Part shown: positions 36,149 through 46,054 of the stretch, piece after piece
How positions within the stretch are numbered: the first letter of the stretch is position 1
How the letters are laid out: each line of letters begins with the position of its first letter
Assembly (NCBI RefSeq): GCF_012241385.1
Contig: NZ_JAAVXB010000005.1
Location: 186,001-250,000 of the forward strand
Direction of reading: 5' to 3'
Origin: Solimonas marina
GTDB taxonomy: Bacteria > Pseudomonadota > Gammaproteobacteria > Nevskiales > Nevskiaceae
Length of the DNA stretch: 64,000 nt
Notes under the pieces: generated by a model
What the model saw: only the letters and a program-made list of their open reading frames with translations
The model's database searches: none
Told to the model about the DNA's origin: nothing
Made by a program: the position numbers and the translations under genes

Positions 36149-37603
36149 TCAGCCCGCCTTGATCGCCTGGTAGGCGTCCAGTGCGCGCTGGCGCGAGGCG
36201 GCCAGATCGACGATCGGCAGCGGATAATCCGTGCCGAGCCGCAGACGTGCGGCGGCCAGTATCGCTGGCTTGGCCTGCCACGGGGCGTGCGCGGCGTCGG
36301 GCGGCAGCGCCGACAGTTCCGGGACCCAGCTGCGGATATAGGCCGCCTCGGCGTCGAACTTGCCGGCCTGCAGCACCGGGTTGAAGACGCGGAAATAGGG
36401 CGCGGCGTCGGCGCCGCAGCCGGCGGTCCATTGCCAGCCCAAGGTGTTGTTGGCGAGGTCGGCGTCGAGCAGCGTGTCCCAGAACCAGCGCGCGCCCTCC
36501 TGCCAGGGAATCAGCAGGTTCTTGGTCAGAAACGACGCGACGATCATGCGCACACGGTTATGCATCCAGCCGGTGGTCCACAGCTCGCGCATGCCGGCGT
36601 CGACGATTGGCACGCCGGTGCGGCCCTGCTGCCATGCGGCGAGGTCGGCCGCGTAGTCCCGCGGCTGGCGCCACGGCAATTTGGCGAATTTCTCGTAGAG
36701 CGGGGCCTCTGGCGTCTGCGGATAGTGGAACAGCAGGTGATGGGCAAACTCGCGCCAGCCCAGTTCGCGCAGCACGTGACTGGCATCGTCTTCCAGCCGT
36801 GCCTGGCCGGCCGCGTGCCGTTGCACCGCGGCGCGAACCTGCTGCGGCGAGATCTCGCCGAAATGCAGGTGCGGTGACAGCCGCGTGGTGTCGGCCCGCG
36901 CCGGGAAGTCGCGGCCTTCACGGTAGTTTCCGAGGCTGGCCTTGGCGAAGTCCGCGGCGGCCGTCAGCGCGCCGGTTTCGCCCGGTGTCCAGGTGGCCTG
37001 CATGCCGAGATCCCAGGCAATCTTCGGCCGCAAGCCCAGCGCTTGCAGCGCTAGGCTGTCCGGCATCCGCTTCGGCACGGGGATCGACTGGGGTGCGCGG
37101 TGAATATGCAGCGCCGGCATCTGCGGCTGCAGCGCGCGCCAGAACGGGGTGAACACGCGGTAGGGATCGCCAGCACCGGTCTTCAGCGTCCACGGCTCGC
37201 ACCACAGTGCTGCGTTGTGGCTGTGTACCTCGACACCGTCCTCGCGCAGCGCCTGCTTGATATCGCGGTCGCGGGCGATCGTCGCCGGTTCGTAGAGGCG
37301 GCTCCAGTACACGGCGTCGGCGCCGGTTTCGGCAATCAGCGCACGCAGCGCCGTCAGACTGTCGCCGCGGCGGAGTAGCAGTCGGGCGCCGGTCGCGCGC
37401 AGGCGCTCGTCGAGTGCCGCCAGGCTGTGGTGCAGCCACCAGCGCGTCGCGCCGCCGGGTGTCCAGGGGGCTTCGCTGTCCGGATCGTCGATGTAAACCG
37501 GCACGACGGTGTCGTGCGCGGCCAGCGCCGCTGCCAGGGTCGGGTTGTCGGTCAGGCGCAGATCGCGGCGGAACCAGACGATGGCGGGCGGGCGGGTGGT
37601 CAT
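36149..37603 (-). CDS. phrB: Deoxyribodipyrimidine photolyase
   Basis: 484 residues from ATG 37603. The N-terminal photolyase domain begins IVWFRRDLRLTDNPTL, and the FAD-binding C-terminal domain has NTLGWQWTAGCGADAAPYFR and NPVLQAGKFD. It is a class I CPD photolyase that repairs pyrimidine dimers using blue light. It is divergent from an ABC exporter ATPase with only 55 bp between the two starts, so the promoters overlap. Confidence 0.94.
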   Translation of the reverse strand: MTTRPPAIVWFRRDLRLTDNPTLAAALAAHDTVVPVYIDDPDSEAPWTPGGATRWWLHHSLAALDERLRATGARLLLRRGDSLTALRALIAETGADAVYWSRLYEPATIARDRDIKQALREDGVEVHSHNAALWCEPWTLKTGAGDPYRVFTPFWRALQPQMPALHIHRAPQSIPVPKRMPDSLALQALGLRPKIAWDLGMQATWTPGETGALTAAADFAKASLGNYREGRDFPARADTTRLSPHLHFGEISPQQVRAAVQRHAAGQARLEDDASHVLRELGWREFAHHLLFHYPQTPEAPLYEKFAKLPWRQPRDYAADLAAWQQGRTGVPIVDAGMRELWTTGWMHNRVRMIVASFLTKNLLIPWQEGARWFWDTLLDADLANNTLGWQWTAGCGADAAPYFRVFNPVLQAGKFDAEAAYIRSWVPELSALPPDAAHAPWQAKPAILAAARLRLGTDYPLPIVDLAASRQRALDAYQAIKAG

Positions 37604-37641
37604 GTTCGGAAGTGGCACCGGAAGCGGACGGGCGAAGCTTC

Positions 37642-37647
37642 TATAAT
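37642..37647 (+). promoter_or_regulatory. -10 element (TATAAT) 12 bp before an ABC ATPase start
   Basis: TATAAT lies so close to the ATG at 37659 that the transcript should begin about 5 nt before the start codon, and no ribosome site is visible. On the other strand the same spot reads TATAGA and could serve phrB. Confidence 0.55.
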
Positions 37648-37658
37648 GACGATCTTCC

Positions 37659-38621
37659 ATGAACGCCACCTCTCCCCAGACCGCTGCCGCGCTCGAAATT
37701 CGCGGCATCCGCAAGCGCTACGGCGCGCTCGAAGCCTTGCGCGGCGTCAGTTTCGACATCCAGCGCGGTGAGTTCTTCGCGTTGCTCGGGCCGAACGGCG
37801 CAGGCAAGTCGACGCTGATCAGCATCATTTCCGGGCTGGTGCGTGCCAATGAGGGCAGCGTTGCCGTGCTCGGCCACGATACGGTCGGCGATTTCCGCCA
37901 GGCGCGGCGTCTGCTCGGCGTCGTCCCGCAGGAACTGGTCTTCGACCCGTTCTTCAAGGTTCGCGACATGCTGCGCATCCAGGCCGGCTATTACGGCTGT
38001 GGCAAGGAAGTGTGGCCGTGGATCGACGAAATGCTCGAGCGCCTCGATCTGTCGGCCAAGGCCAATGCGTCGATGCGCGCGCTGTCCGGGGGCATGAAGC
38101 GCCGGGTGTTGATTGCGCAGGCGCTGGTACATCGGCCGCCGGTGGTCATCCTCGACGAGCCGACCGCCGGTGTCGACGTCGAGCTGCGACGCATGACCTG
38201 GGCGTTCATGAGCGAGCTGCACCGGCAGGGCACGACCGTCGTGTTGACCACGCATTACCTCGAAGAGGCGCAGGAGCTGTGCTCGCGCATCGCGATCCTC
38301 GACCGCGGCAGCGTCGCCGTGATCGAACCGACGCAGCAGCTACTGGCGCGCCATCCTTACCGCTTCCTGCGCATCAAGCTGGCCGGCGACGCGCAGCTGC
38401 CGGAGGCCTTGCGGCCGCTGGTGACCGGTGAGGTCGGTGGTGCGCTCGAATTGAAACTGGAGACCCGCGTGCACCCGATCGGCGGCGTGTTCGACGCACT
38501 GCGCACGGCCGGTGTGGCGATCGAGGATGTGCAGACCCGCGAGCCGGACCTGGAGGACATCTTCATCGAGCTGACCGGCCATTCGGCGCAGGCCGCCGCA
38601 GCCAACGGAGCGGCGACATGA
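37659..38621 (+). CDS. ABC-2 type exporter ATPase (YadG-like)
   Basis: 320 residues. Walker A GPNGAGKS, signature LSGGMKRRV, Walker B VVILDEPTAGVD and the H-loop TTHYLEEA are all present, followed by a C-terminal regulatory region. It is paired with an ABC-2 permease gene downstream, as in yadGH. The substrate is unknown. The mRNA is probably nearly leaderless (TATAAT 12 bp upstream). Its TGA lies in an ATGA that starts a 43-codon palindromic element. Confidence 0.9.
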   Translation: MNATSPQTAAALEIRGIRKRYGALEALRGVSFDIQRGEFFALLGPNGAGKSTLISIISGLVRANEGSVAVLGHDTVGDFRQARRLLGVVPQELVFDPFFKVRDMLRIQAGYYGCGKEVWPWIDEMLERLDLSAKANASMRALSGGMKRRVLIAQALVHRPPVVILDEPTAGVDVELRRMTWAFMSELHRQGTTVVLTTHYLEEAQELCSRIAILDRGSVAVIEPTQQLLARHPYRFLRIKLAGDAQLPEALRPLVTGEVGGALELKLETRVHPIGGVFDALRTAGVAIEDVQTREPDLEDIFIELTGHSAQAAAANGAAT

Positions 38622-38749
38622 CGCGCGACCCGCTCAGGTTTGCCGGCGCTTTGCGGGATGTCCGGTGGACATTGCACCCGCAGAACGACGCGCCAGGGAT
38701 GGCGCGGCAGGGCTGTAGCCGTATGGATGTGACGGGAGATGAGCGATGA
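38618..38749 (+). repeat. 132-bp palindromic junction element with a coupled 43-codon frame
   Basis: The element fills the gap between the ABC ATPase and permease genes, starting at the ATGA of one and ending at the ATGA of the other, in frame without stops. Two strong palindromes are present: ATGTCC-GGT-GGACAT (38658-38672) flanked by GCGGG/CCCGC, and CGCGCCA-GGGA-TGGCGCG (38689-38706). The sequence differs from the 105-bp repeat. It resembles a REP/BIME-type element more than a gene. GGGAGATGAG near its end can serve as the permease ribosome site. Confidence 0.65.
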
Positions 38750-39513
38750 GCCCGGATCAGCTCGGTTTCGTCACCTTGCTCAAGAAAGAGGTGATGCGCT
38801 TCTGGTCTGTATTGGGCCAGACCGTGACTGCGCCGGTCATTACCGCGCTGCTCTATCTGTTGGTGTTCGCGCAGGCGATGAAGGGCCGGGCGCCGATCTA
38901 TCCGGGCGTCGGCTACACCGAGTTTCTGGTGCCGGGCCTGATCATGATGACGGTGATCCAGAACGCATTCGCCAACACCTCGTCGAGCCTGACGCAGTCG
39001 AAGATCATGGGCAACCTGGTCTTTCTGCAGATGGCGCCGCTGGGGCCTTTGCAGTGGTTCGGCGCCTACATCACCGCCGCGCTGTTCCGCTGCCTGCTGG
39101 TGGCGACGGCGATGCTGATCGTCACCTATCCGTTCGTGCACCTGCCGATCCATCAGCCGCTGGCGCTGCTGGTGATGTTCGTGCTGTCGGCCAGCAGTCT
39201 GGCGGTGCTCGGCATGATCGCCGGCATCGTCGCCGAGAAGTTCGACCATATCGCCACGTTCACCAACTTCTTCATCACGCCGCTGTCGTTTCTGTCCGGC
39301 GTGTTCTACTCGGTGCATGCGCTGCCGCCGTTGTGGTTCAAGGCCAGCCATTTCAATCCGTTCTTCTACCTGATCGACGGTTTCCGCTACGGCTTCTTCG
39401 GCCATGCCGACGTACCGATTCTCTACAGCATGCTGTGGGGCCTCGGCTTCTTCGCGCTGGCGTCGAGTGTCTGCCTGTGGATGCTGGTGACCGGTTACAA
39501 GCTGAAGCGATAA
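38746..39513 (+). CDS. ABC-2 type exporter permease (YadH-like)
   Basis: 255 residues with six hydrophobic helices and the ABC-2 motif SFLSGVFYSVHALPPLWFKA before the last helices (NPFFYLIDGFRYGF). It forms an inner-membrane exporter with the ATPase upstream. The start codon overlaps the end of the 132-bp palindromic element. The substrate is unknown; yadGH-type pairs occur near envelope genes. Confidence 0.9.
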   Translation: MSPDQLGFVTLLKKEVMRFWSVLGQTVTAPVITALLYLLVFAQAMKGRAPIYPGVGYTEFLVPGLIMMTVIQNAFANTSSSLTQSKIMGNLVFLQMAPLGPLQWFGAYITAALFRCLLVATAMLIVTYPFVHLPIHQPLALLVMFVLSASSLAVLGMIAGIVAEKFDHIATFTNFFITPLSFLSGVFYSVHALPPLWFKASHFNPFFYLIDGFRYGFFGHADVPILYSMLWGLGFFALASSVCLWMLVTGYKLKR

Positions 39514-39515
39514 AG

Positions 39516-41019
<1,504 letters not shown>

Positions 41020-41052
41020 GCGCGGCCTCGGGTCGCCAGCGGAGGATGCGTC

Positions 41053-41877
41053 ATGGCCGAACCGACCAAGAAGCTCGCCGTCCTGATCGATGCCGACAAC
41101 ACGCAGCCGGCGATCGCCGCGGCGCTGCTCGCGGAAATCGCCAAGTACGGCACCGCCAACGTCAAGCGTATCTATGGCGACTGGACGACCGATAATCTGA
41201 AGGGCTGGAAGAAGGTGCTGGTCGATCTGGCGATCCAGCCGATCCAGCAATTCAGCTACACGACCGGCAAGAACGCCACCGACAGCCGCATGATCATCGA
41301 CGCGATGGATCTGCTGTATTCGGATCGCTTCGACGGTTTCTGTCTGGTCTCCAGCGACAGCGATTTCACCGGGCTGGCGTCGCGGCTGCGTGAGGCCGGC
41401 CTGACCGTCTACGGTTTCGGCGAGCGCAAGACGCCGGCGTCGCTGCGCGCCGCCTGCGACAAGTTCATCTACCTCGACGTCTTGCGCGGCGCCAGCTCGA
41501 AGGCGAAGCCGCAGAAGGCGCCCGAAGCCGAGGCCCCGACACCAGCGCGCAAGACGGCGAAGAAGGCGGCACCGCCGCCGGAGCCGGAACGCGCTGCCGA
41601 CAAGGACGGCAAGACCGATCCGCGCACCGACGCCGAGCTTCATGAGCTGCTGGCCGAGGCGATCGACGATGCCGCCGACGACGACGGCTGGGCGGCGCTC
41701 GGTGCGGTCGGCACGCTGATCGCCAAGCGTCGCGCCGACTTCGATTCGCGCAACTGGGGCTATAAGAAGCTCAGTGAACTGGTCGCCGCCGCTGGCCGCT
41801 TCGAGGTCGACGAGCGCAAATCCGCGGACGGCAAACAGAAGACCGTCTGGCTACGCGATCCCCGAGCGCCGGATTGA
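41053..41877 (+). CDS. NYN-domain ribonuclease with C-terminal OST-HTH/LOTUS domain
   Basis: 274 residues. The NYN PIN-like nuclease core has LAVLIDADNTQP, YGDWTTDN and the acidic SSDSDFTGLASRLRE. An Ala/Pro/Lys-rich linker (about 150-190) leads to a LOTUS-type helical domain (TDAELHELLAEAIDDAADDD to the end). Such proteins are predicted RNases with an RNA-binding module; targets are unknown. It sits between murA and hisG, a junction that is often uninterrupted in other proteobacteria. Confidence 0.87.
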   Translation: MAEPTKKLAVLIDADNTQPAIAAALLAEIAKYGTANVKRIYGDWTTDNLKGWKKVLVDLAIQPIQQFSYTTGKNATDSRMIIDAMDLLYSDRFDGFCLVSSDSDFTGLASRLREAGLTVYGFGERKTPASLRAACDKFIYLDVLRGASSKAKPQKAPEAEAPTPARKTAKKAAPPPEPERAADKDGKTDPRTDAELHELLAEAIDDAADDDGWAALGAVGTLIAKRRADFDSRNWGYKKLSELVAAAGRFEVDERKSADGKQKTVWLRDPRAPD

Positions 41878-41949
41878 CGCGCGCGAGCGCGGCGCAGGGC
41901 GGGTACAATCGCCGCCCCTGAGTATTTCCCCGGTAAAAGAGATTCGGCG

Positions 41950-42591
41950 ATGACCGCGCTGACGCTCGCCCTTTCGAAGGGCCGCATCCTCGAAGAAAGC
42001 CTGCCGATGCTGGCTCGCATCGGCCTCGATCCGGCGGGCGACATCGATCGCCTGCTGCGCGTGCCGTCGCGCACGCCCGGCGTGTCGCTGCTGATCATCC
42101 GTCCGACGGACGTGCCGACCTATGTCGAATACGGCGCCGCCGATCTCGGCATCGTCGGCAAGGACGTGCTGATGGAGCACGGTAGCACCGGCCTGTACGA
42201 GCCGCTCGACCTCGACATCGCCAAGTGCCGGCTGTCGGTTGCGGCGCAGAAGGACGCGCCGAAGCGCGACCCGCGTCGCCGCCTGCGCGTTGCCACCAAA
42301 TATCCGGAAATCACCCGCCGCCACTTCGCCGACAAGGGCGAGCAGGTCGAGATCATCAAGCTCTATGGCTCGATGGAGCTGGCGCCGCTGGTGGGGCTGG
42401 CCGACGTCATCGTCGATCTGGTTGCGACCGGCGGCACGCTGCGCGCCAACGGCCTGATCGAGACCGAAGTGATCTGCCAGGTCAGCTCGCGTCTGGTCGT
42501 CAACAAGGCCTCGTTGAAGACCAAGCACGCCGAAATCGCCGCGCTGCTCGACCAGATCCGCCGCGCCGGCCAGACGCTGAAGGCCGCTTGA
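41950..42591 (+). CDS. hisG: ATP phosphoribosyltransferase, short form
   Basis: 213 residues, the short HisG type that lacks the C-terminal regulatory domain. [27 protein letters not shown] and the PRPP-binding [15 protein letters not shown] are present. It starts histidine biosynthesis. Short HisG needs HisZ for activity, and hisZ is not in this window. A possible -10 (TACAAT, about 41904) lies upstream. It is coupled to hisD (TGATG). Confidence 0.94.
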   Translation: MTALTLALSKGRILEESLPMLARIGLDPAGDIDRLLRVPSRTPGVSLLIIRPTDVPTYVEYGAADLGIVGKDVLMEHGSTGLYEPLDLDIAKCRLSVAAQKDAPKRDPRRRLRVATKYPEITRRHFADKGEQVEIIKLYGSMELAPLVGLADVIVDLVATGGTLRANGLIETEVICQVSSRLVVNKASLKTKHAEIAALLDQIRRAGQTLKAA

Positions 42592-43883
42592 TGGACGTGC
42601 GCCGCCTCGACACGCGCGATGCCGACTTCGCCGCGCAGCTCGACGCCCTGCTCGACCGTGCGCCGGAAGCGAGCCCCGAGGTCACCCGTATCGTCGACGA
42701 GATCGTTGCGCGCATTCGCGCCGACGGCGACGCCGCGCTGCTCGAACTGACCCAGCGCTTCGATCGCCGCAGCCTGCAGTCGGCCGGCGAACTCGAAGTG
42801 CCCAAGGCCCAGTGGGCCGCGGCCTGGGAGGCTCAGCCGGCCGAGCTGCGCGCTGCGCTGGAAGCCGCGGCGACGCGCATTCGCGCGTATGCCGAACATC
42901 AGAAGCTCGCGCCGTTCGCGTTCAAGGACGCGCTCGGTAACACGCTCGGCCAGGAAGTGCGCGCGCTCGAGCGCGTCGGTATCTACGTGCCGGGCGGCAA
43001 GGCTGCGTATCCGTCGTCGGTGCTGATGAATGCGATCCCAGCCAAGGTTGCCGGCGTCGACGAGATCATCATGGTCGTGCCGGCGCCGGGGGGCGAACTG
43101 AACCCGGTGGTGCTCGCGGCCGCGCATCTGGCTGGCGTCGACCGCATCTTCACGATCGGTGGCGCGCAGGCTGTCGCGGCGCTGGCCTATGGCACCGCGA
43201 CGATTCCGCCGGTCGACAAGATCGTCGGTCCCGGCAATGCGTATGTGGCGGCGGCCAAGCGCGCGGTGTTCGGCCGCGTCGGTATCGATTCGATCGCCGG
43301 ACCGTCGGAAATCGTCGTCGTCAGCGATGCCGGCTCCGACCCGCGCTGGATGGCGATGGACCTGTTCAGCCAGGCCGAGCACGGCGAGGATTCCGAAGCA
43401 ATCCTGATCTCGCCGGACGGCGTGTTCCTGGACCGTGTCGCCGCGGCGATGGCCGAGCGCGTGCAGACGCTGCCGCGTGCCGCGATCGTGCGCACCTCGA
43501 TCGCCGAGCGCGGTGCGCTCATCCAGGTGCGCGATCTCGACGAGGCCTGCGCCGTGTCGAATCACATTGCGCCCGAGCATCTGGAGCTGGCGGTCGACGC
43601 GCCGCGCGCATTGCTGCCGAAGATCCGCCATGCCGGCGCGATCTTCCTGGGCCGTCACACGCCCGAAGCGTTCGGCGACTACTGCGCCGGCCCGAACCAC
43701 GTGCTGCCGACGTCGCGCGCCGCGCGCTTCTCGAACCCGCTCGGCGTCTATGAATTCCAGAAGCGCAGCAGCCTGATCGAATGCACGGCCGACGGCGCCA
43801 GGCCGCTCGCGCAGATCGCCGGCCGCCTCGCCGACGCCGAAGGCCTGCAAGCCCACGCACAGAGCGCGCGCGACAGAAGCTGA
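42591..43883 (+). CDS. hisD: Histidinol dehydrogenase
   Basis: 430 residues from ATG 42591 sharing a base with the hisG stop. [49 protein letters not shown] and the zinc/catalytic region [10 protein letters not shown] are all conserved. It oxidises histidinol to histidine with NAD+. Only hisG and hisD are here; the remaining his genes are elsewhere. It is followed by a nested inverted repeat. Confidence 0.96.
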   Translation: MDVRRLDTRDADFAAQLDALLDRAPEASPEVTRIVDEIVARIRADGDAALLELTQRFDRRSLQSAGELEVPKAQWAAAWEAQPAELRAALEAAATRIRAYAEHQKLAPFAFKDALGNTLGQEVRALERVGIYVPGGKAAYPSSVLMNAIPAKVAGVDEIIMVVPAPGGELNPVVLAAAHLAGVDRIFTIGGAQAVAALAYGTATIPPVDKIVGPGNAYVAAAKRAVFGRVGIDSIAGPSEIVVVSDAGSDPRWMAMDLFSQAEHGEDSEAILISPDGVFLDRVAAAMAERVQTLPRAAIVRTSIAERGALIQVRDLDEACAVSNHIAPEHLELAVDAPRALLPKIRHAGAIFLGRHTPEAFGDYCAGPNHVLPTSRAARFSNPLGVYEFQKRSSLIECTADGARPLAQIAGRLADAEGLQAHAQSARDRS

Positions 43884-43891
43884 GCAGCGAA

Positions 43892-44060
43892 AACCGCAGA
43901 TGACGCAGATTTGCGCAGATAAAAGGCACAAGCCTTTAACCACAGATTGCACAGATTTCACAGATAAGAATTCGATGAATTTGCATTTAAATCTGTGCAA
44001 TCTGTGAAATCTGTGGTTCCGCTTTTTCTTAATCTGCGTAAATCTGCGTAATCTGCGGTT
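43892..44060. repeat. Nested inverted repeat of iterated (A)CAGAT / ATCTG(T/C)G motifs
   Basis: Outer arms: 43892-43920 and 44031-44060, built of CGCAGAT units. Inner arms: 43938-43965 and 43991-44018, built of CACAGAT units and complementary except for two swapped dinucleotides. The central loop is AT-rich. The whole forms one long imperfect cruciform or hairpin between convergent genes, and its right end supplies the stop codon of the BtuF-like gene. No CRISPR-type spacers are present. Confidence 0.9.
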
Positions 44061-44826
44061 AAGGCGCTTTCGCCTTGATGGCCGCGCGCAGTTGGCGGTA
44101 GCCCTCGACGAGGCGCGGACCGGGGCGGCCGAGGAATTCCTCGCTGATGGCGACGATGCGGCCGTCGCGTACCGCTGGCACGTCCTGCCAGTGCTCGCGG
44201 TGCAGGACGACGTCGGCGCGGTATTTGTCGACCTTGACCCCGCACCAGCTCATCGCGATCACGTCGGCAACCGCGTCCGGCGCGGCATCGGTGTCGTAGC
44301 TGTGGGTTTGCGCATCGCGTTCGCCGAGTGCGTTGCGGCCGCCGGCGCGTTCGATCAGATCGTGCACCCACGAGCGTCGCGCGGCGCCGATCACCGGCTT
44401 CGGCCACCATTCGACGAGCACGCGCGGCGCGTCCGCGGTGGGCGTGTGCGGCGGCATCGCCGCCAGCATCTCCGCTACCAGTTGCTCGCCACGCTCGGCG
44501 ATGCCGAGTACCTGAGCGATGCGGCGGATGTCGCCGAACACGTCGTCGAGGTTCTGCGGATTGCAGACCACGGTCGGGACGCCGGCGGCGTGAAACGCGT
44601 CGACGATGCGTTCGTGCCCCGGCACCGTCAGCGAGCTCAGTACCAGATCGGGCTGCAGGGCCAGCGCTGCCTCGACATCGAGCTGCAGATCGCGGCCGAG
44701 CTGGACAAGGCCGCCGACCACCTCGGGCGGAAAGTCTGAATCGCTGTCGATCGCGATCAGCCGGTCGGCGGCGCCGAGCGCGCAGACGATCTCGGTGTTC
44801 GAGCAGGTGTGCGAAACGACGCGCAT
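44059..44826 (-). CDS. BtuF-like cobalamin/metal-chelate binding protein
   Basis: 255 residues with the helical-backbone metal-receptor pattern: RVVSHTCSNTEIVCALGAAD, DVEAALALQPDLVLSS and RPGPRLVEGYRQL. No signal peptide is visible, so unlike true BtuF it may be cytoplasmic or its start may be misplaced. Its ATG shares a base with the upstream SRPBCC gene stop. The stop codon lies inside the flanking nested repeat. Cobalamin binding is inferred from the family. Confidence 0.78.
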   Translation of the reverse strand: MRVVSHTCSNTEIVCALGAADRLIAIDSDSDFPPEVVGGLVQLGRDLQLDVEAALALQPDLVLSSLTVPGHERIVDAFHAAGVPTVVCNPQNLDDVFGDIRRIAQVLGIAERGEQLVAEMLAAMPPHTPTADAPRVLVEWWPKPVIGAARRSWVHDLIERAGGRNALGERDAQTHSYDTDAAPDAVADVIAMSWCGVKVDKYRADVVLHREHWQDVPAVRDGRIVAISEEFLGRPGPRLVEGYRQLRAAIKAKAP

Positions 44827-45263
44827 CAGCGCTCGAGCGTGGCCAGGGTCTTGCGCGCCGAACGCTTCCAGGCCAGCGACAGCGCCTGGCCGGATGCGTA
44901 GCCCAGGCCCGGCAGGCGGCCGTCGAAGCGGATCACGTAGTCGAGCGCGGTGCCGCCGTCGGCGGTCGGTGTCAGACGGATGCTGCCGAGGTGGTTTTTC
45001 AGCGGGCCGCCGCGAATGATCGTGTAGTCGATGCGCGCCGGTCGTTCGAAGGCGACGATCTCCTCGTCGAAAGACAAGGGCCCCGGGCCGATGCGGCGCA
45101 CCGAGCCGATACCGTTGGCTTCAGCGGGGTCGGTGCCGACACGGATGCGCGTGCAGTGGCCGCCGAACAAGGCTGCGAAGTTCTGATGCTCGGCGAGAAA
45201 ATCGAAGACGGTTTCGACCGGTGCCTGGATGCGTTCTTCGAAGTGCAGCTTGTGCTGGGGCAT
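44826..45263 (-). CDS. SRPBCC (START-like) family protein
   Basis: 145 residues from ATG 45263; the longer open frame reads through the RNase P RNA gene and is not real. The fold markers are FEERIQAPVETVFDFLAEHQNF and a C-terminal amphipathic helix (SGQALSLAWKRSARKTLATL). SRPBCC proteins bind hydrophobic ligands; the ligand is unknown. It is coupled to the BtuF-like gene by a TGATG junction. Confidence 0.82.
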   Translation of the reverse strand: MPQHKLHFEERIQAPVETVFDFLAEHQNFAALFGGHCTRIRVGTDPAEANGIGSVRRIGPGPLSFDEEIVAFERPARIDYTIIRGGPLKNHLGSIRLTPTADGGTALDYVIRFDGRLPGLGYASGQALSLAWKRSARKTLATLER

Positions 45264-45327
45264 GCGGATCTCGCTCCTGATCGTGAAGATGCCGACGTCT
45301 GGACCCCACCGGCACCGTGAAAAAGCC

Positions 45328-45333
45328 GATAAT
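45328..45333 (+). promoter_or_regulatory. -10 element of rnpB
   Basis: GATAAT lies 5 bp before the 5' end of the RNase P RNA, in the expected position. Confidence 0.55.
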
Positions 45334-45337
45334 ACGC

Positions 45338-45720
<383 letters not shown>

Positions 45721-45735
45721 ACTTCACTCCACGGG

Positions 45736-45755
45736 CACACGCAAAGTGTGTTTTT
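45736..45755 (+). terminator. Intrinsic terminator of rnpB
   Basis: CACAC gcaaa GTGTG followed by TTTTT, 15 bp after the end of the RNA. The stem is short, but the T-run is perfect. Confidence 0.7.
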
Positions 45756-45972
45756 ATATCGATTATTGATCTTTAAGTAATCGATATATCGCAAAATCCG
45801 CGCCTCGCGGCGACGGTCCATCATGGCGCGGCCAGCACGGACAAAATCTACCCAGCTTCGTTGATTTTCTGAGGTTTGTCCGTTAACCCAATGTTTATAA
45901 AGGAAATGTCTATGTCGCCAATTGGCGACAGCTAAGCGACTGTTTCCGCGCGATTTTTCGCATTTTGCACGC

Positions 45973-46002
45973 TTGCACGGGAGGGTGGTGCTCAGATATA
46001 GT
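45973..46002 (+). promoter_or_regulatory. Promoter of mraZ and the dcw cluster
   Basis: -35 TTGCAC (45973-45978) and -10 TATAGT (45997-46002) with an 18-bp spacer; transcript start expected near 46009, immediately before the MraZ repeats. Confidence 0.65.
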
Positions 46003-46010
46003 GCAGCTTG

Positions 46011-46037
46011 GTGGTGAAATGTGGGAGAAAGTGGAGG
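46011..46037 (+). promoter_or_regulatory. MraZ binding repeats (three 10-bp-phased GTGG boxes)
   Basis: GTGGT, GTGGG and GTGGA begin at 46011, 46021 and 46031, exactly 10 bp apart. E. coli MraZ binds three TGGGN repeats separated by 5 bp, the same period. The site overlaps the expected 5' end of the mraZ transcript, fitting autorepression of the cluster. Confidence 0.7.
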
Positions 46038-46054
46038 ACGCTCCACTCTGAATC

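Larger units (their letters stand above)
45721..46054. other. 334-bp rnpB-mraZ intergenic region, AT-rich
   Basis: No gene is visible; the minus-strand open frame here is not protein-like. It holds the rnpB terminator, a perfect 11-bp inverted repeat (TATATCGATTA at 45755-45765 and TAATCGATATA at 45778-45788, 12-bp spacer) and, at its right end, the dcw promoter and MraZ repeats. The AT content stands out against the GC-rich surroundings. Confidence 0.7.

Noticed and set aside
42363-44000. 545-codon minus-strand open frame opposite hisG-hisD
   Set aside because: Antisense shadow; it also runs into the nested repeat, which no real gene here does except at its stop.
43892-44060. CRISPR array
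   Set aside because: The CAGAT units recur too closely and in opposite orientations; there are no equal-length spacers and no cas genes.
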